Source: an uncultured SAR86 cluster bacterium (GTDB lineage Bacteria; Pseudomonadota; Gammaproteobacteria; Magnimaribacterales; D2472). From it: 64,000 nt of DNA. Below are positions 18,267 through 24,781 of the stretch, in pieces. The stretch lies in NCBI GenBank assembly GCA_902596165.1, contig CACJSU010000006.1, positions 1 to 64,000 of the forward strand, given 5' to 3'. Numbering within the stretch: position 1 is the first letter of the stretch; each line of letters starts with the position of its first letter. Both the position numbers and the translations under genes were made by a program. The notes beneath the pieces are model-generated. The model worked only from the letters and a program-made list of their open reading frames with translations. It searched no databases and was not told where the DNA came from.

Positions 18267-19379
18267 CTAACCATTTGGATTGATTAAGAATTTTTCTCCA
18301 GTGGCTTGTTTTGCATAGACCATCAAGGATTCAAGACTTAGCGCCTCTTCAAGAGAAACTTCTTTCGTATACTTGCTTGCAAACGTGGTTTTAATTTCAT
18401 TTGCAACACGAGTTTGAAGTTCACCCACTTTTTCAAATCCAACTTTGCCTAAAAATGGTGTTAACAAAAATCCACCTATGCCCCAATACATGCCAAAGCT
18501 TCTATTATTTGGCAATGTAATGCCTGATTGATTTAGCGCTCCATAGATATAAACTTGCTTATGATCAGTAGATCCATAGGGGCTGTATTCAGTTGCATTT
18601 TTTCTAGCTGCAACTTCCATGCAAGCAAGAATTTTCCCAGCTAATTCTCCACCGCCAGTAGCATCAAATGCAAGAGTAGCTTTTGTTTTAGTAATAGCTG
18701 AGGTTAGTTGTTCCATAAAATCATCATCTGATGAATTGCATACAAATTGTGCGCCAATAGACTTCAACAAATCAACATGCTCTTGTTTTCGAACAATGTT
18801 AATAAGTTGTACTCCATCATCCAAGCATATTTTTACAAGCATTTGACCTAAATTTGAGGCAGCAGCTGTGTGGATTAGGGCTGTGTGTCCCTCCATTTTC
18901 ATTGTCTCAACCATGGCAAGGGCAGTTAACGGGTTTACAAAGCTTGATGCGCAATCTCGAGGCTCAGTTCCTTCATTCATGACCATGCAGCTAGCTGCAG
19001 GTAGACATCTATATTGAGAATACATTCCGCCTCCAACAACGCTTACGACCTTGCCTAGTAATTCTTGTGCATTTGTTCCAGCTTCGATAACCACTCCAGA
19101 GCCTTCGTTACCCACTGGCATCGGTTTATTGAGTCTTGGTTTCATGGCGCCCATAATTGCTTTTGGAACATCCATTATGATTTTTGAGTCTTCAGCTTTG
19201 AGTGTATTGATATCACCCGGTCCAATTAATAAACCCAAATCAGAGGGGTTAATGGGAGTCGCTTCTACTTGAATTAGCACCTCATCATCACTCGGAACAG
19301 GACGCTCAGACTCAGTAATGGCTATTTCTAGTTTTCCAGCATCAGTTACAGTAGAAGTAATTTGTTTATTTGTGCTCAT
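18267..19379 (-). CDS. Zinc-independent quinone oxidoreductase / MDR-family alcohol dehydrogenase-like protein
   Basis: 370 residues of the medium-chain dehydrogenase/reductase superfamily. The GroES-like half has INPSDLGLLIGPG and PVGNEGSGVVIEAG; the Rossmann half has ALIHTAAASNLGQMLVKIC, where the glycine-rich NADP loop is replaced by the AASNLGQM form common in quinone oxidoreductases, and LAFDATGGGELAGK. The catalytic zinc cysteine/histidine set is missing. The electron acceptor is unknown. A GAGGAGAT ribosome binding site precedes the ATG. Divergent from the FAD monooxygenase gene across 85 bp. Confidence 0.85.
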   Translation of the reverse strand: MSTNKQITSTVTDAGKLEIAITESERPVPSDDEVLIQVEATPINPSDLGLLIGPGDINTLKAEDSKIIMDVPKAIMGAMKPRLNKPMPVGNEGSGVVIEAGTNAQELLGKVVSVVGGGMYSQYRCLPAASCMVMNEGTEPRDCASSFVNPLTALAMVETMKMEGHTALIHTAAASNLGQMLVKICLDDGVQLINIVRKQEHVDLLKSIGAQFVCNSSDDDFMEQLTSAITKTKATLAFDATGGGELAGKILACMEVAARKNATEYSPYGSTDHKQVYIYGALNQSGITLPNNRSFGMYWGIGGFLLTPFLGKVGFEKVGELQTRVANEIKTTFASKYTKEVSLEEALSLESLMVYAKQATGEKFLINPNG

Positions 19380-19464
19380 TTTATCTCCTCAAGTGATTTA
19401 AATAGTAATATCTATAAAGCACTATACAACTTAGAGCATGCTTTAAGTCAAGGAAAATCATTAA

Positions 19465-20610
19465 ATGAGCGATTATAGAAATCACATTGGAATTATTGGG
19501 GGAGGAATAGCAGGTTTAACACTTGGATGCGCTCTTTTAAAACAGGGTATTCCAGCAATTATCTTTGAAAAGATGCCAGAAGAAACTTCACATGGTGCTG
19601 CAATTAGCCTTTCTTCGAATGCATTGCGCTTGCTAGATAGACTAGAGATTTATAATGATTTAAAGAATCAATCATTCGTTCATTCTGCGGCTTCAATTCA
19701 AGGGCCGCAAAAGGAAATATCCTCATTCCAAACACCAGAAGTCTTAACAACACGTCGACAAACATTAATGTCACTGCTGTATTCTAGATACATAGATCTC
19801 GGTGGAGTGATTTTGCACCATCATGATTTTGCCAGCTTTGATGTGGCTAAATGCGAAGTTACATTTACTAATGAAAATAAATACATCCTTAAGCATTTAG
19901 CAGCATGCGATGGCATTAGATCATCAATTCGAGATACTTTTTTTGCAGCTAATCAAGATCCTAAATATAGTGGCTATAGTGCCTGGAGGGGTATAGGTAA
20001 ATCCAATCTTCAGAAAATTCATTTTGCACTTGGCCCTGACAGTCATATCGTTAGTTATCCAATCAATAAAGAAGGAGATGTTAGTTTTGTTGCAGTTAGG
20101 AAAGAAGATTATCAATTTAAAGAATCATGGAAAGAAGAGGGCTCTATTTCAGATTTATTGGATGATTTTTCTACTTATGACTCAAAGATATTTCCAGCAC
20201 TTGAAGACTCTGAAACACTTTATAAATGGGGGATATATATTCGACCTCCTTTAAAATCAATGATTTCAAAAAATATCACTCTGCTTGGTGACGCTGCTCA
20301 TCCCATGGTTCCATTCTTGGGACAGGGCGCCTGCATGGCAATTGAAGATTCGTATTCATTTGCTATGGCTTGTAGAGAGCATATTTTTAACATGGCAAAT
20401 GCTCAAGAAGCTTATGATTATGTTCGAAGCAAACGAACTAAAAAAATTCAACAACTCTCAATGATGCAGGGCAAAGTCTATCATCTAAAAAATCCAATAT
20501 TAGTTGCAATGAGAAATGCGGCAATGAGGTATACAAATATTCCAGGAAATGATTTAAAGAGAATTCATGATTATGATGCTCATGATGAAATGCAAATGCA
20601 TTTAGCCTAG
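19465..20610 (+). CDS. FAD-dependent monooxygenase, UbiH/PHBH type
   Basis: 381 residues of the class A flavoprotein hydroxylases. FAD-binding GxGxxG is IGIIGGGIAGLTLGCALL near residues 8-25, the middle DG motif is AACDGIRSSIRDTF, and the C-terminal ribityl-binding motif is LLGDAAHPMVPFLGQGACMAIED. These enzymes hydroxylate aromatic or other small substrates with NAD(P)H and O2; the substrate is unknown. Its C-terminus converges on the threonine synthase gene with 17 bp between. Confidence 0.88.
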   Translation: MSDYRNHIGIIGGGIAGLTLGCALLKQGIPAIIFEKMPEETSHGAAISLSSNALRLLDRLEIYNDLKNQSFVHSAASIQGPQKEISSFQTPEVLTTRRQTLMSLLYSRYIDLGGVILHHHDFASFDVAKCEVTFTNENKYILKHLAACDGIRSSIRDTFFAANQDPKYSGYSAWRGIGKSNLQKIHFALGPDSHIVSYPINKEGDVSFVAVRKEDYQFKESWKEEGSISDLLDDFSTYDSKIFPALEDSETLYKWGIYIRPPLKSMISKNITLLGDAAHPMVPFLGQGACMAIEDSYSFAMACREHIFNMANAQEAYDYVRSKRTKKIQQLSMMQGKVYHLKNPILVAMRNAAMRYTNIPGNDLKRIHDYDAHDEMQMHLA

Positions 20611-20627
20611 CATCGTAAGAAATTTTT

Positions 20628-21851
20628 TTAAGCAAACTGGCTATATTCAATCACAGAGTTCTTATCAATAGTTTGATTTGAATCAGGCATAGGGTACTTC
20701 AATCCAGAAGCGCAATTAAAGAGCACAGCTTTTTCGTCTTCATTAATTATTTTTTTCTCAAGGGCTATTTGATATCCAGCTGCGGTTGCAGCCCCTTCAG
20801 GACAGAGCAATAATCCATCTTCTTTGGAGATCATATCTCTGACATTAATAATGTGCTCGTCTTCGACGGCAAGAGCACAGCCATCTGATTGGCGAATAGC
20901 ATCAAGTATCAAAAAATCACCAATGGCAGCTGGCACCCTAATACCGGAAGCAACGGTTTGAGCATTATCCCATAAAGGAGCATGCTCTAAACCTTGATCA
21001 AAGGCATTAACAATTGGTGCGCACCCTGTCGATTGAATAGCAATCATTTTAGGAAGTTTGCCTGTAAGCCATCCCAGTTCTTTTAATTCTGCAAACGCTT
21101 TCCACATTCCTATAAGGCCTGTACCCCCACCTGTAGGGTAAAAGATTGCATCTGGCAAAGTCCAATTCATTTGTTCTGTAAGCTCAAAGCCCATGGTTTT
21201 TTTGCCTTCAATTCTATATGGTTCTTTAAGTGTTGAGACGTCAAACCAACCTGCTCGCTCTCTTCCTTCAAGCACAATTTTCCCACAATCATTAATTAGT
21301 CCATTGACAAGATATGTATCGGCTCCTTGAAGCTGAATTTCTTGAACATTTACCTTAGGCGTATCATCTGGACAAAAAACTGTTGCTTTGATATTTGCTT
21401 GTCTTGCATAAGCTGCCAATGCAGCTCCAGCATTTCCATTGGTGGGTATTGCCAGGTGTTTAAGCCCAAATTGATGTGCCATAGAAACAGCAAGGGCCAA
21501 GCCTCTGGCTTTAAAAGACCCAGTTGGGAGCCTCCCCTCATCTTTAACAATAATATTCCCTTGCTTTCCACCTAGCACATCTGAGCTTTTTTTTAGAGGA
21601 ATTAGAGGGGTTATAACCTCTCCCAAAGAAATTCTAGAAGCAGCGTTTGAGACAGGAAGCAATGCTTGATAGCGCCAAAAACCTGGCGCTGATTCCATAC
21701 ACCAACTATCTTTGGAAAGTTCCTCTTTAATTTTTTTAAGATCATATCTAACCAACAATGGCATTCCATCATCTGAAAGATTATGAATTTGATCTACTGG
21801 ATAAATAACCCCTGTCTTAGAACACTCTAAATGCAAAATATATGATTGCAT
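20628..21851 (-). CDS. thrC: Threonine synthase-like PLP enzyme
   Basis: Fold-type II PLP enzyme; threonine synthase turns phosphohomoserine into threonine. 407 residues. PLP lysine in RLPTGSFKARGLALAV, the NGNAGAALAAYA substrate loop, and the phosphate-binding GGGTGL loop. The N-terminal ~60 residues resemble the small domain of plant-type threonine synthases (LECSKTGVIYPVDQ). Some homologues in this group act on other amino acids, and no homoserine genes are near, so the reaction is probable rather than certain. Directly follows the prolyl aminopeptidase gene with no spacer. Confidence 0.78.
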   Translation of the reverse strand: MQSYILHLECSKTGVIYPVDQIHNLSDDGMPLLVRYDLKKIKEELSKDSWCMESAPGFWRYQALLPVSNAASRISLGEVITPLIPLKKSSDVLGGKQGNIIVKDEGRLPTGSFKARGLALAVSMAHQFGLKHLAIPTNGNAGAALAAYARQANIKATVFCPDDTPKVNVQEIQLQGADTYLVNGLINDCGKIVLEGRERAGWFDVSTLKEPYRIEGKKTMGFELTEQMNWTLPDAIFYPTGGGTGLIGMWKAFAELKELGWLTGKLPKMIAIQSTGCAPIVNAFDQGLEHAPLWDNAQTVASGIRVPAAIGDFLILDAIRQSDGCALAVEDEHIINVRDMISKEDGLLLCPEGAATAAGYQIALEKKIINEDEKAVLFNCASGLKYPMPDSNQTIDKNSVIEYSQFA

Positions 21852-22811
21852 TTATATATTCACGCCACCAAATTTGTCAGTGGCTAAAATTAGTTCATGA
21901 GTAATTTCTTTTTCAAAAGCTGAGTGACCAGAAAAGGGGGCGATAACCAAAGAAGCCTCTGGCCATCGCTCTGAAAGTTCATAGGCGGTCCCAGCTGGAC
22001 AAACAATGTCATATCTACCTTGCACAATAACAGTTGGAATCGATCTAATTTTTTCTACACCATCTAAGAGTTGGTTTTCATCATTTAAAAAACCTGCATT
22101 CATAAAGTAATGATTTTCAATGAGCGCAAAAGCCAAGGCAAATTCTGGATTTGAGAATTCTTCAACTCTCTCAGGAGAATAATCTATGCTGCTGCAAGCA
22201 GCTTCCCACTTAGACCAGGCAATAGCTGCATTTAAGCTTTTTGATTGATCTGACCCTACAAAAATTTCGTGATAGGCTTGCATTAAATTATCTCTCTTGG
22301 ATTCATCAATCTGATTAATGAAATTTTTCCATGCCTCCGGAAAAATACGGCTGGCTCCATCTTGATAGAACCAATCAAGTTCTTTTTTCCTCAGCATAAA
22401 AATCCCGCGAAGGATCATCTCACTAACTGAATTTGGATGAGTTTGAGCATAAGCTAATGCCAGAGTGCTTCCCCATGATCCGCCAAACACCAACCATTTA
22501 TCTATATCTAATTTTTGTTTCAAGGATTCAATATCCACCACCAGATCCCAAGTGGTATTATTTGTTAAACAGGCATGAGGTTTACTTCTGCCACATCCTC
22601 TTTGATCAAACACAATGATTCTATAAGCCTCCGGATTAAAGAATCTTCTGACAGCTTCACTTCCACCTCCGCCAGGACCGCCATGTAAAAAGACAGCAGG
22701 CTTTCCATTTGGGTTGCCACATTGTTCATAATAAATTTTATGCTCACCAGCAATCATGAAGCCAGTATCATAGGGCTTAATTGCAGGGTAAAGTTTTAGA
22801 TGTTCTGTCAT
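21852..22811 (-). CDS. pip: Prolyl aminopeptidase (proline iminopeptidase)
   Basis: Serine alpha/beta hydrolase that removes N-terminal proline from peptides. 319 residues, the usual size of the S33 family. Features: LYPAIKPYDTGFM at the N-terminus, oxyanion region FLHGGPGGGGSE, DQRGCGRSKPH, nucleophile in GGSWGSTLALAYA, and the C-terminal histidine in APFSGHSAFE with the acidic partner in VQGRYDIVCP. Upstream of, and abutting, the threonine synthase-like gene, suggesting one transcript. Confidence 0.94.
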   Translation of the reverse strand: MTEHLKLYPAIKPYDTGFMIAGEHKIYYEQCGNPNGKPAVFLHGGPGGGGSEAVRRFFNPEAYRIIVFDQRGCGRSKPHACLTNNTTWDLVVDIESLKQKLDIDKWLVFGGSWGSTLALAYAQTHPNSVSEMILRGIFMLRKKELDWFYQDGASRIFPEAWKNFINQIDESKRDNLMQAYHEIFVGSDQSKSLNAAIAWSKWEAACSSIDYSPERVEEFSNPEFALAFALIENHYFMNAGFLNDENQLLDGVEKIRSIPTVIVQGRYDIVCPAGTAYELSERWPEASLVIAPFSGHSAFEKEITHELILATDKFGGVNI

Positions 22812-22841
22812 GGAAAAAAATCTTATTTAATTAAAATTCTC

Positions 22842-23729
22842 TTAATTTTTTTTGGTAGAGCTTTTAACCAGCTCTTCAGATGAAGCAATTTTAAACCGAT
22901 CAATATCTTCACCGAAGAGTTTTTTGGGTGATACAGATTCAAATTTTCCCTCAGTATCTGTTGGGTCAGTAAAGAAACCTAAAACGTAACCGCCTTGGGA
23001 GTAACCCATAAGATCTCGAAGTTCAGGCTCTAGCTCTTTTGCTATTGAGGGAGGGCAAGAGAGGTATTGATTTTCTTCCTGTCTTAGCCAATTTGGAGCA
23101 TAGTGCAAAAAAACACCAAGCCTATTTTCTGACGTTTGATTAGCTCCTCCACCATGCATTACAGATCCAGTATAAATAAATACGGAACCTGCACTCATTT
23201 CAGCATTTTCAATTTCTTCATCAAGGGGCATTCTCTCTTTATCCCATTTATGTGAACCTGGAACAACTTGGGTGGCACCATTCTCTTTAGTGAAATCCGT
23301 TATGGCCCAGACAGTACTAAATTGTGTTTCTATTTTCCTTGGCACATATCCCCCCCATACCCCTCGATCTCTATGAAGGATTTGAGGTGTTTCATTAGGT
23401 CCGATAGAAATTGCAGATGTGAAATGGAGTTGGTATCCATCACAGTGGGGTTCTAAAAATTTTGCCGATAAAGCATTGATTGTTGGATCAAGAGCTAACT
23501 CACGACACTTAGGCGATCTCGCCATAAGAGCTCCAACTCTTTTGGTTTGAAATCCAGTGAACTCATTATCACCCTCTATATCATTTTTAAGATATGGGCC
23601 CAGCTCAGTTTTAATATCATCAAGATCTTTTTTGGTTAACACATCATCAATGACGACCGCTGCATCACGCTCAATGATATCTAGAATTACATTTATATCT
23701 GTATCCGGACTGACATGTTGAATTCCCAT
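22842..23729 (-). CDS. Phytanoyl-CoA dioxygenase family protein
   Basis: Fe(II)/2-oxoglutarate-dependent oxygenase, 295 residues. Iron ligands are visible as the H-x-D in ILHRDRGVWGG and the distal histidine in GSVMHGGGANQT, followed by the 2-oxoglutarate-binding arginine in ENRLGVFLHY. The family hydroxylates varied substrates, from lipids to small metabolites, and such genes are abundant in marine bacteria. Substrate unknown. Possibly transcribed together with pip and thrC, 30 bp downstream. Confidence 0.88.
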   Translation of the reverse strand: MGIQHVSPDTDINVILDIIERDAAVVIDDVLTKKDLDDIKTELGPYLKNDIEGDNEFTGFQTKRVGALMARSPKCRELALDPTINALSAKFLEPHCDGYQLHFTSAISIGPNETPQILHRDRGVWGGYVPRKIETQFSTVWAITDFTKENGATQVVPGSHKWDKERMPLDEEIENAEMSAGSVFIYTGSVMHGGGANQTSENRLGVFLHYAPNWLRQEENQYLSCPPSIAKELEPELRDLMGYSQGGYVLGFFTDPTDTEGKFESVSPKKLFGEDIDRFKIASSEELVKSSTKKN

Positions 23730-23821
23730 TGATTTAGTTTAGAGTAAATTTAAAAATCTGTGAAATATATCCATTAATATTTATATTCCAAGTAACTATT
23801 CTCCACTAAGCACAGTTCAGT

Positions 23822-23827
23822 TATAAT
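23822..23827 (+). promoter_or_regulatory. -10 element of the tRNA-Phe promoter
   Basis: A perfect TATAAT lies 15 bp before the mature tRNA 5' end, the right distance for a short leader. No good -35 sequence sits 16-18 bp upstream (TTCTCC at best), so this is a partial promoter call. Confidence 0.5.
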
Positions 23828-23842
23828 TCTTTTTCTTTAATT

Positions 23843-23918
23843 GCCCAGATAGCTCAGTCGGTAGAGCAAAGGACTGAAAATCCTTGTGTCGGTGGTTCGA
23901 TTCCACCTCTGGGCACCA
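23843..23918 (+). tRNA. tRNA-Phe (GAA)
   Basis: Complete 76-nt cloverleaf with encoded CCA. Acceptor GCCCAGA pairs with TCTGGGC, D-stem GCTC/GAGC, anticodon stem AAGGA/TCCTT around loop CTGAAAA (anticodon GAA), variable GTGTC, T-arm GGTGG-TTCGATT-CCACC. Its part from the anticodon stem to the CCA is repeated 776 bp downstream, marking it as an integration target. Confidence 0.98.
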
Positions 23919-23919
23919 T
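23873..23919 (+). repeat. Left attachment repeat (inside tRNA-Phe)
   Basis: 47 bp identical to 24649-24695, covering the anticodon stem-loop through CCA plus one base. By analogy with known tRNA islands this is attL with the tRNA restored by the incoming copy. Confidence 0.85.
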
Positions 23920-23947
23920 TCTTACAAGGTTTCTTAAGATTTAATTT

Positions 23948-24017
23948 TTAACACACATTAACACACAGACATTTTCTTATTCTAGTGTGTTAGATTTAAC
24001 ACACTATTTAACACAAT
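23948..24017. repeat. TTAACACACA repeat cluster, candidate integrase arm sites
   Basis: Two abutting perfect copies of TTAACACACA (23948-23967), then a 9-bp inverted repeat AGTGTGTTA-GATT-TAACACACT (23984-24005), then a fourth related copy TTAACACAA (24008-24016). Short iterated sites beside an attachment core are what integrase arm-binding or excisionase sites look like. The hairpin could also be a terminator, but it has no T-run. Function is inferred. Confidence 0.55.
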
Positions 24018-24039
24018 AAATATTTGGCATAATTTATTA

Positions 24040-24216
24040 ATGAAAAATTTTAGAGACTTCGTAGGTCGACTAGCACTAGTAATATTATTTATTGGTATAG
24101 TTGGTTTAAGTCTTGCTGACGTTGGTATTAAGGAATTTTTATATTGGGGTGGGTTTGTTTTTATTACCTATACAGTAATTGATTATCTATTAGGTGCTTT
24201 TGATAAAAGTGATTAA
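24040..24216 (+). CDS. 58-residue membrane protein, element cargo
   Basis: ATG at 24040, stop at 24214. The product begins MKNFRDFVGRLALVILFIG and has two hydrophobic segments (about residues 10-30 and 34-53) joined by a short loop with the acidic-basic stretch ADVGIKE, ending in DKSD. No family recognised. It is the first of two overlapping genes in the tRNA-Phe insert; its end overlaps the candidate GTG start of the next gene by 23 bp. Such an overlap suggests coupled translation. Being short, it could be a chance frame, but the amphipathic/membrane pattern argues for a real gene. Confidence 0.55.
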   Translation: MKNFRDFVGRLALVILFIGIVGLSLADVGIKEFLYWGGFVFITYTVIDYLLGAFDKSD

Positions 24217-24637
24217 ATTTATTTTATTAATTTTCTCCTGCTTATTTTTAAATCAAAATTTATTTTCTGAAGAGTTTAAAAAGTTCTCTGTTTCATGTGC
24301 AACTGAAAAAACAATAGAAAATGGTCGAATGTATGGTTACACAGACGAGTATATTATTAGGGACTGGTTAAAAGAGTCACCTATTCTCTTTGATGGAGAG
24401 AATGCATACGTAAAAGGTTCTAGAAGTGGATGGATTAAAATGAAAATGAGTCAAAGAGGTAACAAAATATATTGGACTAGATATAGCAGTGCACTTGAAA
24501 CAAATATGAATATGACTCTTGATCTAGATAATTTACAAAAGGTCACACAATATGATGGTGATGATTATATCCAAAGAAGTTTTTGTCTAAAAAATTCTTG
24601 GAACAAAGGTATTGAATTAGCAGATAAGGTTTCTTAA
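24194..24637 (+). CDS. Secreted protein of unknown function, element cargo
   Basis: 147 residues from a GTG at 24194; alternative starts are TTG 24200 and GTG 24209, the last giving a more ordinary signal peptide (VIKFILLIFSCLFLNQNLFS, cleavage probably near SEE). The mature part of ~115 residues has one cysteine near each end (in SVSCATE and RSFCLKN), which could form a disulfide, and a beta-rich centre (SGWIKMKMSQRGNKIYWTRY). No family recognised. It ends 6 bp before the right repeat region. An export role is inferred from the signal peptide only. Confidence 0.65.
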   Translation: MLLIKVIKFILLIFSCLFLNQNLFSEEFKKFSVSCATEKTIENGRMYGYTDEYIIRDWLKESPILFDGENAYVKGSRSGWIKMKMSQRGNKIYWTRYSSALETNMNMTLDLDNLQKVTQYDGDDYIQRSFCLKNSWNKGIELADKVS

Positions 24638-24648
24638 AAAAATAAAGC

Positions 24649-24695
24649 ACTGAAAATCCTTGTGTCGGTGGTTCGATTCCACCTCTGGGCACCAT
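24649..24695 (+). repeat. Right attachment repeat (tRNA-Phe 3' fragment)
   Basis: 47-bp exact copy of the tRNA-Phe 3' part. It lacks the acceptor 5' strand and D-arm, so it is not a tRNA gene. It is read as attR, the displaced end of the original target. Confidence 0.88.
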
Positions 24696-24718
24696 CACTT
24701 TTTATTGCTTAGTAACTA

Positions 24719-24747
24719 TTGACATATTTTATGTCAATAAATATGAT
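24719..24747 (+). promoter_or_regulatory. Promoter of the D-aminoacylase gene with overlapping palindrome
   Basis: Consensus -35 TTGACA (24719-24724), 17-bp spacer, -10 TATGAT (24742-24747), 35 bp before the coding start. The -35 box is the left arm of a perfect 8-3-8 palindrome TTGACATATTTTATGTCAA (24719-24737), a plausible repressor operator. The regulator is unknown. Confidence 0.7.
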
Positions 24748-24781
24748 TCCATATCAAATGATTTGACGTTAAATTAAACTT

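Larger units (their letters stand above)
23868..24695. mobile_element. Miniature integrated element at tRNA-Phe, no integrase
   Basis: The insert lies between the intact tRNA-Phe and a second copy of its 3' part (direct repeats 23868-23919 and 24644-24695, 52 bp with one mismatch; 47 bp exact). The repeat starts in the anticodon stem, the crossover zone used by many tRNA-targeting tyrosine integrases. One repeat plus insert is 776 bp. It holds TTAACACACA repeats next to the tRNA, a 58-residue membrane-protein gene and an overlapping gene for a secreted protein. No integrase, so it would need one in trans, or it is the remnant of a larger island. Confidence 0.75.

Noticed and set aside
23948..24017. 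CRISPR-like repeat array
   Set aside because: Repeats are 10 bp, two are directly adjacent and orientation varies; no spacers or cas genes.
24649..24695. Second tRNA gene
   Set aside because: Only the anticodon stem-loop to CCA part is present; the 5' acceptor strand and D-arm are missing and the upstream sequence is unrelated.
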